NCBI RefSeq assembly: GCF_025961225.1
Contig: NZ_JAOQNG010000010.1
Coordinates: 424,501-488,500 of the forward strand
Origin: Azospirillum canadense
Lineage (GTDB): Bacteria; Pseudomonadota; Alphaproteobacteria; Azospirillales; Azospirillaceae
Direction: 5' to 3'
DNA length: 64,000 nucleotides
The notes under the pieces were generated by a model that saw nothing but the letters and a program-made list of their open reading frames with translations, did no database searches and was not told the DNA's origin. Of this stretch, positions 15,804 through 24,275 are shown piece by piece. A program made the translations under genes and the position numbers. The stretch's first letter is position 1, and each line of letters begins with the position of its first letter.

Positions 15804-17243
15804 TCACGCGGCCGACCGCTCCTCCAGGGACGCGCGCAGGATCGTCCCGATGTCATCCAGCAGGCTGGTGTCGTCGCCGGCCATGGCGTCCATGGAGGCC
15901 ATGCGGGCGACCACGGCCTCCGCGACGCGCTCCTCTACGGTGTCTTCGGCGTAGGTGTACCAGACGGTCGCCTTGCGGCCGTCGCGGTGGCAGCGTCCCT
16001 CGATCTGCTGCATCTGGATCGCAGAGTAGCGCAGGTCGTGGACGACGAGCGCGCGGGGCGCCTCGCCACCCGGCATCTCCCCCTGATGAAGGGAGATCGA
16101 CTCCGTCACGGTGAACACGACGACGTCCAGTTGGCCGGTCTGGAAATCGGTACGCGTCGCCTCGTTGGCGTCGCCGTCCTGCTCCCCCGTGATCCGCCCG
16201 ACGCGCCAGCCCCGGCCGCGCAGCGTGTCCTCCAGCAGGGCCGCCGTTTCCAGGAAGGCGACCGACACGGCGACGGCGTGGCCGTTGCCGAGCAATTCCT
16301 CCACGAAATCCGCCGTGCCGCGCACCCGCAGCAGCGAGCCCTTCTGGCGGAAGCGCAGGTCGGCGGCCCAGCCCTGGGGCCGGCGCGTGCTGCCGCCGGC
16401 AAGGCCGAACTCCCGCCGGAACTCCCGCCAGGTCGCGTCGTAGAGGCGGCGTTCCTCGCGGTCGAACTCGGTCGGCTCCAGCGCCCGTTCGATCTCCGGC
16501 CAGCCGGCGATGTCCTCCGGCGTGCGGCGCAGTCCTGCGGCGTTGGGGCCCTGGTAGAGCAGGTCCGCCATCAGGCGGCAGTCCCGCTCGTTCGGCTCCC
16601 ACGACCAGTTCTTCCAGCGCCCCTTGGCCTTGCCGATGCCGAGCCGCTTCATGAGGTTCCGGAAGCCGCCAATGTCGGCGGTGTCCGTCCCGGCGGCGCG
16701 GCCGAGCAGGGCGCCGAGGTAGGCCAGCTCGTGCGGCGCCTGCCCGGCGGTGGCGCTCATGTAGATGGTGAAGGCCGCCGCGTCGGCGATGGTGCGGCAG
16801 GCCATGGTCTGCTGGGAGTGCGGGTTGCGCAGGCGGTGGCTCTCGTCGAAGACGACGATGGGCCAGGTCCGCTTCGGCTCCCCGAACTTGGCGAGTTCGT
16901 TGTTCTTGGCGCGGGTCGAGCGCTTGCTGCTGGCCGGCACCGGCTTCAGCAGCGACTTGGTCCGCTCGTAGTTGATGAGCGTGACGCGCTTCGGCCGGCA
17001 GCCCGACCGGGCGATGGTCCGGCGCCAATGGGCCAGCGCGCTTTTCGGTCCGACGACCAGCACCTCGTCCTCCGGCATGGCGGCCACGGCCAGCCAGACC
17101 GACAGCGTCTTGCCCAGGCCGGTGCGGTCGCCCAGCAGGAAGCCGGGCCAGCCGGCGGCGCGGCGCGTCAGGATCGCGTCGCGCGCCTCGACCTGGTGCG
17201 CGCGCGGGACGAACGCCTCCGCAGCACCGGGCGCGTCAGCCAT
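15804..17243 (-). CDS. SNF2-like DEAD/DEAH helicase
   Basis: The product has 479 residues, shorter than most SNF2 enzymes. Both RecA-like lobes are visible: Walker A TGLGKT at 41-46, Walker B with DESH (133-136) in place of DEAH, motif III MSATAG, motif V (VFTVTESISLHQ) and motif VI (QIEGRCHRDGR). No accessory nuclease or DNA-binding domain is present. Small SNF2-like proteins of this kind are common in phages and mobile elements; a role in DNA remodelling, repair or defence is possible. The gene is translationally coupled to the small upstream frame at 17236-17469, whose stop overlaps its start. Confidence 0.85.
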   Translation of the reverse strand: MADAPGAAEAFVPRAHQVEARDAILTRRAAGWPGFLLGDRTGLGKTLSVWLAVAAMPEDEVLVVGPKSALAHWRRTIARSGCRPKRVTLINYERTKSLLKPVPASSKRSTRAKNNELAKFGEPKRTWPIVVFDESHRLRNPHSQQTMACRTIADAAAFTIYMSATAGQAPHELAYLGALLGRAAGTDTADIGGFRNLMKRLGIGKAKGRWKNWSWEPNERDCRLMADLLYQGPNAAGLRRTPEDIAGWPEIERALEPTEFDREERRLYDATWREFRREFGLAGGSTRRPQGWAADLRFRQKGSLLRVRGTADFVEELLGNGHAVAVSVAFLETAALLEDTLRGRGWRVGRITGEQDGDANEATRTDFQTGQLDVVVFTVTESISLHQGEMPGGEAPRALVVHDLRYSAIQMQQIEGRCHRDGRKATVWYTYAEDTVEERVAEAVVARMASMDAMAGDDTSLLDDIGTILRASLEERSAA

Positions 17244-17469
17244 GCAGCACGGTCACGTTGTTGGGCCGGTCCTCCGCCGACCGCCGACTGACCTTCTTCA
17301 GTTGCGTGATGTAGCGCTCCGCGCCGTTCTCCATCACCGCGATGGCGGCCAGACCCATGTCGTCGGGAACGATGTGGATCTCCTTGATCCGCGCCGTGCC
17401 CGCGGTCAGTTCCGCCGCGTCGAGGACTTCGTCGCCTTTGCGGAAGCCCAGATACTCGTCAACCTGCAT
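17236..17469 (-). CDS. Small protein coupled to the SNF2-like helicase
   Basis: The product has 77 residues (start MQVDEYLGFRKGDEV, end SAEDRPNNVTVLHG). I do not recognise it. The pattern of short strands (EIHIVPDDMGLAAIAVME) suggests a small beta-rich fold, as in SH3-like or KOW-like modules, but this is only a guess. Its stop TGA overlaps the helicase ATG, so both should be made together and probably interact. Longer upstream starts in the same frame add a leader without GC-rich third positions. Confidence 0.65.
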   Translation of the reverse strand: MQVDEYLGFRKGDEVLDAAELTAGTARIKEIHIVPDDMGLAAIAVMENGAERYITQLKKVSRRSAEDRPNNVTVLHG

Positions 17470-17724
17470 CGCTGTGTCACCAGCCGTCCGTCCAAGAGTG
17501 GCCCAGGCCGGTTGAGCGGCCCGGATCTTTCCATATGGTAGCGCATCCCGCCGCCTGCACGCGAGAGCGGTGGGTACGCCGACCTGGGTGACCCGCATTT
17601 CCCCGTGCGACGGAATGAAACGCTGTGAAACACGAAACGCGGTGATGTCGCATGGGCGGAGTCGTTCCCGTTTATGACTTCGATCCTATATTGTTTCGTG
17701 CGGGGGCGCAAGGAACGCAGGAAA

Positions 17725-17783
17725 ACCACAGAGGCACGGAGACACGGAGATCGGTAAACTCCGTGTCTCTGTGCCTCTGTGGT
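17725..17783 (-). terminator. Long inverted repeat, likely terminator of the racemase gene
   Basis: Arms 17725-17749 and 17759-17783 are 25 bases each and pair with one mismatch around a 9-base loop. On the minus strand the hairpin follows the racemase stop (17793) and is itself followed by TTTTC, as expected for a rho-independent terminator. The arm sequence (built on ACCACAGAGGCAC and GAGACACGGAG) is one I recall as frequent in many unrelated bacterial genomes. The remaining gap 17470-17724 upstream of the helicase pair shows no gene. Confidence 0.7.
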
Positions 17784-17792
17784 GAATCGCCT

Positions 17793-18500
17793 TCAGCCAA
17801 CCGCGCCGTCGCCCAACGCCACGTCCATGGCCGCTTCGGCGTGGATGCGCGTGGTGTCGAAGACGGGGAGGTCGGTGTCGCCGGCCCCGATCAGCATGGT
17901 GATCTCGGTGCAGCCGAGGATGACGCTGTCGGCGCCGGCCGCGCGAAGGCGCTCGATCTCCGCGAGGTAGGCGGCCTTGGAATCCCCCTTCACCTCGCCG
18001 CGGCAGAGTTCGTCGTAGATGACCCGGTGGACCAGCGCCCGGCCCGCCTCGTCCGGAACCAGAACATCCAGCCCATGCCGGTCGCGCAGACGCCCGGTGT
18101 AGAAGTCCTGTTCCATGGTGAAGCGGGTGGCCAGCAGGGCGGGGCGCTTGGCGCCCGCCGCCTTCAACCGCCCGGCGGTCGCGTCGGCGATGTGGACGAG
18201 CGGGATGCCGATGGCCAATTCCACGGCCCCGGCCAGCTTGTGCATGGTGTTGGTGCAGATGACCAGCGCTTCGGCCCCGGCACCCTCCAGCCGGCGGGCG
18301 ACGTCGACCAGGATCGTGGCCGCCCCGTCCCAATCCCCGGCGTGCTGGCGCTCCGCGATCTCGGCGAAATCAACGGACCACAACAGCAGCTTTGCCGAAT
18401 GCAGCCCGCCGAGCCGGTTGCGCGCGATCTCGTTGAGGTGGCGATAGTAGATCGCGGTGCTTTCCCAGCTCATGCCACCGATCAGACCGAGCGTCTTCAT
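17793..18500 (-). CDS. Aspartate/glutamate racemase family protein
   Basis: The product has 235 residues. It starts with the family motif KTLGLIGGMSWEST and carries both catalytic cysteines, Cys82 (VICTNTMHK) and Cys197 (VILGCTEI). It should interconvert L- and D-forms of Asp, Glu or a related amino acid without cofactor in the cytoplasm. The start at 18500 follows GGGAGAG at about 7 bases. It stands alone, followed by a strong terminator. A D-amino acid from it could feed cell-wall or signalling pools, but nothing nearby shows which. Confidence 0.9.
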   Translation of the reverse strand: MKTLGLIGGMSWESTAIYYRHLNEIARNRLGGLHSAKLLLWSVDFAEIAERQHAGDWDGAATILVDVARRLEGAGAEALVICTNTMHKLAGAVELAIGIPLVHIADATAGRLKAAGAKRPALLATRFTMEQDFYTGRLRDRHGLDVLVPDEAGRALVHRVIYDELCRGEVKGDSKAAYLAEIERLRAAGADSVILGCTEITMLIGAGDTDLPVFDTTRIHAEAAMDVALGDGAVG

Positions 18501-18726
18501 GATCTCTCCCACATTGCGCGCGTTGCTTGGCTTCGACGGCAATCCTGCGCCATCGCCGACCGTTCGGCGCCAGCATGCCGCCGCCTACGGCGCAGGGCCA
18601 GAGCGAACTCGTGCAGGCGGGGCAGGCCAAGCCCCGCCGATGTGGGCCTCCATGACGAGGATCACGCTCGACAACAGTCCCGGCGGCAATTCCGGCCGGC
18701 CGGTGCGGAGGGCGTCGTCCCGAGGG

Positions 18727-19392
18727 TCAGGCGACTTCCAAAGACCCTTCCACCTTGCCGCCGAAGCCGTTCTCCAGCGCCCAGATCGCCGCCTGGGTGC
18801 GGTTCGAGACGTTGATCTTGCGCAGCAGGCTTTTGAGATGGACCTTCACCGTCGCCTCGGTGATGTTCAAGTGAATGGCGATCATCTTGTTGCTGTCGCC
18901 CAAGAGGAGACGCTGCACGAGCTGCACCTCGCGCCCCGACAGGCCCTTCGGCGCGGACGGCGCGTTCGCGTTGGCGTTCACCTTGCCCGTGATCAGAAGG
19001 GCGGCCAGATGGGTGGGGAACACCTTTTCTCCCATCATCACCAAGCGCAGCGACTGGGCGAGCGCTGCCGGCGAGATGTCCTTCATCAGGAAGGCATCGG
19101 CGCCCGCCTGGATGGCGTTGGCCATCTCCGTGGTGTCCAGTTCGGTGGCGAGCAGAACCAGGCGCGCTTCCGGAAACCGGCCCTTCAGCGCCGTCACCGC
19201 CTGCACCGTGTCCCGCGTCGAAGCCGGATCGAGCATGATGAGTTGGGGCGCTTCGCCTTCTGCGCCCGACAGCATTCCTTCCGCGTTCGCAGCCTCGTTC
19301 GTGACGCGGAACTCCCCGTCGGAGAACAGGGCCTTCATGCCTTCGCGGAACAACTTGTTGGCGTCAATCAGAAAGATGGAAACAGGGTGCAT
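18727..19392 (-). CDS. NarL/FixJ-family response regulator
   Basis: The product has 221 residues. The receiver has Asp10, phospho-acceptor Asp55 (IMLDPASTRD) and Lys104 (FLMKDI). A LuxR-type helix-turn-helix fills about 148-210 (LSGREVQLVQRLLLGDSNKMIAIHL, ATVKVHLKSLLRKI). No kinase gene is adjacent, so it is an orphan in this window. The gene is monocistronic: 226 bases separate it from the racemase and 349 from the next gene. Confidence 0.9.
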   Translation of the reverse strand: MHPVSIFLIDANKLFREGMKALFSDGEFRVTNEAANAEGMLSGAEGEAPQLIMLDPASTRDTVQAVTALKGRFPEARLVLLATELDTTEMANAIQAGADAFLMKDISPAALAQSLRLVMMGEKVFPTHLAALLITGKVNANANAPSAPKGLSGREVQLVQRLLLGDSNKMIAIHLNITEATVKVHLKSLLRKINVSNRTQAAIWALENGFGGKVEGSLEVA

Positions 19393-19741
19393 CGTTCAGT
19401 CACTCTCGAAAGCGATCACGTTGACCGGACGCTACCCGATCATTCGTGTGCTGGCCAACCCTAACGTTAGTAAAAAATTAACCATATGAGCCGAGCAAAA
19501 CCTGTACTTTGGGCTATAGGCGGGGTCGCGACGGGACCCCATCCCAAAATTTGGGTGCGTACCCGCGGGTGAGCATAAGCTTCCCCGGGCCGAACGCGAC
19601 GGTGCTTCGCAGGTCGGCGGCTCTGCCGCGCATCCGCTTCAGAGGACGCCCAGCGGTAAGCCGAGCGGGAATTCTCCTTATGGTTTCGTTGTTGAGGTGG
19701 TCAAAGGGACACATTCACGCCTTCCATGGAGGATACCGCTC
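19393..19741. other. Intergenic region with palindromes
   Basis: The first 110 bases are AT-rich and should hold the promoter of the NarL-type gene. Two palindromes lie close together: CCCAAAATTTGGG at 19543-19555 and ACCCGCGGGT at 19561-19570. They could be operators for the lipoprotein gene downstream. No open frame has coding character. Confidence 0.45.
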
Positions 19742-20026
19742 ATGAAACGCGCGTTCGGTGCTGCGATGCTGCTGGCAACCACGCTTGCGCTGGGGGCCTG
19801 CAACCAAACCAGCAATGGTGGCTTGTTCGGCGACAGCGGTGGCGGGATTTTCGGCGGAAGTGGGAGCAACGGAAGCGGCGGGCTGTTCGGCTCGGGCGGT
19901 TCGAACCAGTATGCCCGCAATGGGCAGTGCGACGATCCGCGCTACAACACGTCCAACGGCGGCCGCGCCGAAGCCGGCACCGATGACTATGACTGCTCGC
20001 GGTACGGCAACGGCGTCAAGCGCTGA
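19742..20026 (+). CDS. Small Gly/Ser-rich lipoprotein
   Basis: The product has 94 residues. A signal peptide ends in the lipobox LALGAC, so Cys20 should be lipidated. Residues about 26-55 are a Gly/Ser-rich low-complexity stretch with repeats of the form GGLFG and GGIFG. The C-terminal part has two more cysteines (GQCDDPRYN and DYDCSRYG) that may form a disulfide. GGAGG stands 8 bases upstream of the ATG. I do not recognise the family; an outer-membrane or periplasmic location is likely. Confidence 0.75.
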   Translation: MKRAFGAAMLLATTLALGACNQTSNGGLFGDSGGGIFGGSGSNGSGGLFGSGGSNQYARNGQCDDPRYNTSNGGRAEAGTDDYDCSRYGNGVKR

Positions 20027-20060
20027 CGCCACCGTCGCGAGTGATTGCGACCGGGGGTGA

Positions 20061-20084
20061 TGACCCGGCGTGGGTGCCGGGTCA
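20061..20084 (+). terminator. Rho-independent terminator after lipoprotein gene
   Basis: TGACCCGGC and GCCGGGTCA form a perfect 9-bp stem around a 6-base loop. TTTCCTCC follows on the plus strand. Confidence 0.7.
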
Positions 20085-20644
20085 TTTCCTCCTAGCCGAC
20101 CAGACGCAGAGGTCCAGACGCAGAGGCTCTCGATCGGCCCGCGTCAACCGATGGGCCGATTTTCCTTCGATCCGGGCCGGACTTCTTTCTGCCTGCGCAC
20201 GCGGACAAGCGTCGGCTATGGACGCCTGCTGTTCTGGTGGATCAATCGGCACTCCGGAGGGCGCTTCGCGGCGGTCGAGTCACCATCTGGGAAGCACGGG
20301 CAGCAGGAGCGAGCGCGTTGCTCTCCCGTGTATTGATGCATGGCTTGGCGCGTCCCTTCCCCAGGACGCCAAAATTACGCCAATCAGAGCGGCGGCAATC
20401 ATAAAGAGAACCAGCAGAGCAGCGATCATTCCGCTTCCCCGGTTTCTTATGTGCATCATCACACCCCGCTGTCCCGTGAACCGGTGCCCATGCTAACGCT
20501 GTGCGATCATGGTTTCCTGCTCAAATCCGGATAGACACACTGGGCGCGCGTCTTCGGTATTGCTTCAGGCACGCTCCTCTTTTGAGGTAAGGCGCTCTCC
20601 CGAGGGAGTCCGTGATCACCGGGGAACGGGCTGGAAGGGGCGGT
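20085..20644. other. Gene-poor stretch
   Basis: Apart from the possible small membrane protein at 20280-20429 this region shows no frame with GC-rich third positions, and composition is less GC-rich than in neighbouring genes. No repeat or RNA gene is recognised. Confidence 0.4.
20280..20429 (-). CDS. Possible 49-residue single-span membrane protein
   Basis: ATG 20429 follows GGGGAAG. The frame opens with one strong hydrophobic segment (MIAALLVLFMIAAALIGVILA) followed by a polar tail with basic residues. This is the look of a small membrane protein, but a chance hydrophobic frame cannot be excluded, as codon use is not clearly coding in the second half. Confidence 0.35.
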   Translation of the reverse strand: MIAALLVLFMIAAALIGVILASWGRDAPSHASIHGRATRSLLLPVLPRW

Positions 20645-21091
20645 TCACCGTCCTTTGGTGGTCCAGCCATCCCGTTGGGCGAAAACCCGGCTGACCTCCG
20701 CCATGTGCTCTGTGCCCCAGGAGCAGAGCGGCACGAGGGCTTCCGCCAAGCTGCGGCCCAAGGGGGTGAGGCTGTAGTCGACCCGCGGAGGAACCTCCTT
20801 GTAGTCGGTCCGCTTCACCAAACCATCGGCCTCCAGTTCCTTCAGCTGCTGGATCAGCATCTTGTCGCTGACGTCGCGCACCGCTCGCCGGAGTTCGCCG
20901 TAACGATACGGGCCACCTTGGGCGAGGAAGTACAGAATCAGCGGCTTCCACTTCCCGGCGATGATCCGCAACGTCGCATCGAGGCCGCAGGTGAAGCCAG
21001 GCAAAGTCGGGGTGCAGCCCGGATCCGGCTGGGGAGCCGGCGCCGACGGCTGGGTCGGGTCCGAACGGTCATTCTTCATGTCGGGCGTCAT
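20645..21091 (-). CDS. HxlR-family transcriptional regulator
   Basis: The product has 148 residues. After a Pro-rich leader, the HxlR winged helix spans about 35-135 (IIAGKWKPLILYFLAQG, YGELRRAVRDVSDKMLIQQLKELEADGLV). Two cysteines near the N-terminus of the domain (Cys26, Cys35) could allow redox or electrophile sensing, as known for some family members. It is divergent from the SDR gene at 21176 with an 84-base shared promoter, so it very likely controls that gene. Confidence 0.9.
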   Translation of the reverse strand: MTPDMKNDRSDPTQPSAPAPQPDPGCTPTLPGFTCGLDATLRIIAGKWKPLILYFLAQGGPYRYGELRRAVRDVSDKMLIQQLKELEADGLVKRTDYKEVPPRVDYSLTPLGRSLAEALVPLCSWGTEHMAEVSRVFAQRDGWTTKGR

Positions 21092-21175
21092 TTTGGGGCA
21101 CTTACCAAATGGTGCATACTTGTCGATAGGTGGGTAGGTCGCCAGCTCTGTGCAACCTCACTGAAGGAGCGCAAC

Positions 21176-21910
21176 ATGAGCAGGCTACAGGGCAAGACGG
21201 CGGTGGTGACCGGCGGCGGAAGCGGCATCGGATTCGGCGCTGCTAAACGGTTTGTCGACGAAGGAGCGTTCGTGTACCTCTTCGGGCGGCGGCAAGAGGC
21301 GCTCGATGCGGCCGTCGCGAAGCTCGGATCCTCGGCGCGGGCCGTCAGGGGCTCGGTCACCGATCTGTCCGACCTCGACCGGTTGTACGACACCGTCAAG
21401 GCCGAACGGGGCGGGCTCGACATTCTGTTCGCCAACGCCGGGACCGGGGCGTTCGCGCCGCTCGGTGACATCACGCCCGAGCATTACGACCAGATTTTCG
21501 ACGTCAATGTGAAAGGGCTGGTCTTCACGGTGCAGAAAGCCCTGCCGCTGATGGGGGACGGGGCGTCGATCATCCTGACCGGTTCGAGCACGGGAGTGAT
21601 GGGGACGCCGCAGTTCAGCATTTACAGCGCGACCAAGGCCGCGGTCCGGAACCTGGCGCGCAGTTGGGCGCTGGACCTGCGCGGCACGGGCATCCGCGTC
21701 AATGTGCTGTCTCCGGGACCGACCAAGACGGAACTGGCGCTGGAGGTGGTGGGCGAGGAAGGGTTGGATGCGCTCGGCAGCACGACGCCCATCGGGCGGA
21801 TGGGCGACCCGTCCGAGACGGGGGCGGTGGCCGCGTTCCTGGCATCCTCCGACAGCAGCTTCATGACCGGCGGCGAGGTTTTCGTCGACGGAGGGCTTGC
21901 TCAAGTCTGA
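21176..21910 (+). CDS. Short-chain dehydrogenase/reductase under HxlR control
   Basis: The product has 244 residues. TGGGSGIG at 12-19 binds the NAD(P)H cofactor. The NAG motif is at 87-89 and catalytic Ser137 or Ser138, Tyr150 and Lys154 are present. The C-terminus (FMTGGEVFVDGGLAQV) is typical of classical SDRs. AAGGAG precedes the ATG. HxlR-SDR pairs often respond to reactive aldehydes or quinones; the substrate here is unknown. Confidence 0.9.
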   Translation: MSRLQGKTAVVTGGGSGIGFGAAKRFVDEGAFVYLFGRRQEALDAAVAKLGSSARAVRGSVTDLSDLDRLYDTVKAERGGLDILFANAGTGAFAPLGDITPEHYDQIFDVNVKGLVFTVQKALPLMGDGASIILTGSSTGVMGTPQFSIYSATKAAVRNLARSWALDLRGTGIRVNVLSPGPTKTELALEVVGEEGLDALGSTTPIGRMGDPSETGAVAAFLASSDSSFMTGGEVFVDGGLAQV

Positions 21911-22097
21911 GGCATAGAACGCCTTTTGAACGTGGGGGCTTCGGTAACCGGGGTCGAAGCTCTCAAAGCGCCGCCGTGCAGCGGTCGTGTGGTGTTCGAT
22001 GGTCGCCGCAGGACGGGGAGCGTGGACCGTGGCGGGGCCGGCGCCCGGCACGCGCAGTACGTTCAAATGCTGAAGCTGTAGGCCGCTTGGGAAAGGT

Positions 22098-22171
22098 TGG
22101 TTGGGGGACTAGGATTCGAACCTAGGCTGGCGGAGTCAGAGTCCGCTGTCCTACCGCTAGACGATCCCCCA
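22098..22171 (-). tRNA. tRNA-Gln (anticodon CTG)
   Basis: On the minus strand the acceptor stem TGGGGGA pairs with TCCCCCA. The anticodon stem-loop is GCGGA-CTCTGAC-TCCGC, giving anticodon CTG for codon CAG. The T arm contains GGTTCGAATCC. The 3' CCA is encoded. Length is 74 bases. Confidence 0.95.
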
Positions 22172-22358
22172 GACCGTCGTCGGGAGCGGTCATGGCCGCG
22201 TCCCGTCGTGGGCCGCCCTTTTAGCAAAGGGTCCCGCGCTTGTATAGACTTTTTTTGCGGTCGGCACCTTCGGCAAGCCGGCCTTTACCATTCGTGGGGT
22301 TCCAACCGGGAATGAAACCGGGTTAAGATGCCGCTCTTCAGCGTGGCGGGGAGGATTC

Positions 22359-23387
22359 GTGGACCTACAGGTGCACAGCGGGCGGCAGAACGACACCGGA
22401 CGGTTGCGTTCGACGGTTCCCTCGCGCCCTGTGTTCGCGGCCCTCGACCTCGGCACCAACAATTGCCGCCTGCTGATCGCGCGGGCCGCTCCCGGCGGTT
22501 TTCGCGTCATCGACGCCTTCTCGCGAATCGTCCGGCTGGGGGAGGGGCTGACCCGCCACGACCAGCTGTCGGACCTGGCGATGGAACGCACCATCGCCGC
22601 CCTGAAGGTGTGCGGGTCCAAGATCGAACGGCGCGGCGTCACCGCCGCCCGCGCCGTCGCGACGGAGGCCTGCCGGCGCGCCCGCAACTGCAACGAGTTC
22701 ATCGACGCGGTGGAACGGGAAACCGGCATCGCCATCGAGATCATCTCCAGCCAGGAGGAAGGGCGCCTGGCGCTTGCCGGTTGCGCGTCGCTGCTGGACC
22801 ATTCCGTGCCCTACGCGGTCGTGTTCGACATCGGCGGCGGCTCGACCGAGCTGATGTGGCTGGCGGTGGAGAAGAACCGGCCGCCGCGCATCCTCGACCA
22901 GACCTCCATCCGCTGCGGCGTCATCGGCCTGACGGAGCAGTTCGGTGGGCCGGAGGTGAGCGGCGACATGTACCGCAACATGGTGGAGGCGGTGTCCTCC
23001 GCCATCGCCGGCTTCGAGGCGCGCAACGGCATCCGCGAGCGGGTGCTGGCGGGGCAGGTGCAGATGCTCGGCACGTCGGGCACGGTGACGACGCTGGCGG
23101 GGGTTCACCTCGGCCTGTGCCGCTACGACCGCCGGGCGGTGGACGGCAGCTTCCTGCGCATCGACCACGCCCGCGCGGTCATCGAACGGCTCGTCGCGCT
23201 GGACTTCGACGGCCGGGCGCGGCATCCCTGCATCGGCCAGGACCGCGCGGACCTGGTCATCGCCGGCTGCGCGGTGCTGGACGCGCTGTGCGACTGTTGG
23301 CCGGTCCAGCGGCTGCGCATCGCCGACCGCGGCCTGCGCGAGGGCATCCTCGTGGAGCTGATCGGGTCGGCGCGGGAATTGTATTAA
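22359..23387 (+). CDS. ppx: Ppx/GppA family exopolyphosphatase/pppGpp phosphatase
   Basis: The product has 342 residues and starts at GTG 22359 after GGGGAGG. The actin-like ATPase fold of the Ppx/GppA family is clear: AALDLGTNNCRLLIA near the N-terminus, SSQEEGRLAL, VFDIGGGSTELMW, and GTSGTVTTLAGVHLGL. It is shorter than the about 500-residue E. coli enzymes and lacks their C-terminal HD-like domain, as is usual in alphaproteobacteria. The reaction is hydrolysis of polyphosphate or of the gamma phosphate of pppGpp. rlmE follows after 14 bases in the same direction. Confidence 0.9.
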   Translation: MDLQVHSGRQNDTGRLRSTVPSRPVFAALDLGTNNCRLLIARAAPGGFRVIDAFSRIVRLGEGLTRHDQLSDLAMERTIAALKVCGSKIERRGVTAARAVATEACRRARNCNEFIDAVERETGIAIEIISSQEEGRLALAGCASLLDHSVPYAVVFDIGGGSTELMWLAVEKNRPPRILDQTSIRCGVIGLTEQFGGPEVSGDMYRNMVEAVSSAIAGFEARNGIRERVLAGQVQMLGTSGTVTTLAGVHLGLCRYDRRAVDGSFLRIDHARAVIERLVALDFDGRARHPCIGQDRADLVIAGCAVLDALCDCWPVQRLRIADRGLREGILVELIGSARELY

Positions 23388-23401
23388 GGAACTGTGAGAT
23401 C

Positions 23402-24112
23402 ATGGTTGGAAAGCCCCCGTCCTCCTCCAAGCCGGGTGGACGCCGCGCCACCGTTCGCGTGAAGACCGCGACGAAGCGCTCCACCTCGTCGGCCCGCTGG
23501 CTGGAGCGGCACCTGAACGACCCCTACGTGCACGAAGCGACGAAGCGCGGCTTCCGCTCGCGCGCCGCCTTCAAGCTGTTGCAGCTGGACGAGAAGTTCC
23601 ACCTGCTCGCCCCCGGCAAGCGCGTGGTCGACCTGGGCGCCGCCCCCGGCGGCTGGACCCAGGTGGCGGTCGATAAGGTGCAGACGGCGAAGGAAGGCTG
23701 GACGGTCGTCGGGCTGGACATCCTGCCCATGGACCCGGTCCCCGGCGCCACCACCATGCAGGCCGACTTCCTGGAGGAGGGCGCCGCCGACCGGCTGAAG
23801 GAGGCGCTGGGCGGCCCGGCCGACGTGGTGCTGAGCGACATGGCCGCGCCGACCATCGGCCACCAGCACACCGACCACCTGCGCATCATGGCGCTGGCCG
23901 AGGCCGCCTACGACTTCGCGGAGGAGGTGCTGGCCCCCGGCGGGGCCTTCGTGGCCAAGCTGTTTCAGGGCGGGGCGGAGAAGTCGTTGCTGGAGCGGCT
24001 GAAGCGCGATTTCACGACCGTCCGCCACGCGAAGCCGCCGGCCAGCCGTGCGGAATCGTCGGAAACCTATGTCGTCGCCACGGGTTTTCGTGGCGCGAAC
24101 GCGAACGACTGA
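23402..24112 (+). CDS. rlmE: 23S rRNA (uridine-2'-O) methyltransferase RlmE (FtsJ/RrmJ)
   Basis: The product has 236 residues. The SAM-binding motif is VVDLGAAPGGWTQVAV at about 75-90. The catalytic Lys-Asp-Lys-Glu tetrad is complete: Lys58, Asp146 (LSDMAAP), Lys186 (FVAKLFQG) and Glu221 (SSETYVV). It methylates U2552 of 23S rRNA in the known family. A basic N-terminal extension of about 30 residues may bind RNA. It is cotranscribed with the ppx gene; this pairing is common in alphaproteobacteria. Confidence 0.95.
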   Translation: MVGKPPSSSKPGGRRATVRVKTATKRSTSSARWLERHLNDPYVHEATKRGFRSRAAFKLLQLDEKFHLLAPGKRVVDLGAAPGGWTQVAVDKVQTAKEGWTVVGLDILPMDPVPGATTMQADFLEEGAADRLKEALGGPADVVLSDMAAPTIGHQHTDHLRIMALAEAAYDFAEEVLAPGGAFVAKLFQGGAEKSLLERLKRDFTTVRHAKPPASRAESSETYVVATGFRGANAND

Positions 24113-24136
24113 CACGGCCGCAGGTTGAGACGCGTA

Positions 24137-24162
24137 CGCGCAGGTCATGGCTGGCCTGCGCG
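24137..24162 (+). terminator. Hairpin after rlmE
   Basis: CGCGCAGG (24137-24144) and CCTGCGCG (24155-24162) form an 8-bp stem 25 bases after the rlmE stop. There is no T-run, so termination strength is uncertain. Confidence 0.45.
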
Positions 24163-24201
24163 TTCGGGCCGTCGTACACGATAATTTGTGGTGTGCGCGC
24201 C

Positions 24202-24229
24202 TTCACAAGCCCACGGTCTTGTGTATAGT
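24202..24229 (+). promoter_or_regulatory. Sigma-70 type promoter of guaB
   Basis: TTCACA (24202-24207) and TATAGT (24224-24229) are separated by 16 bases. They lie 47 bases before the guaB ATG, with GGGAGA as ribosome binding site in between. Confidence 0.6.
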
Positions 24230-24275
24230 GCGGCGAAATTTTTTCCGGCCCCCCTGTCCTTCCGGGAGATTTCCG

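Noticed and set aside
22328..23401. Upstream extension of rlmE through the ppx gene
   Set aside because: The extension is a frame-shifted reading of ppx; ATG 23402 fits the RlmE family start.
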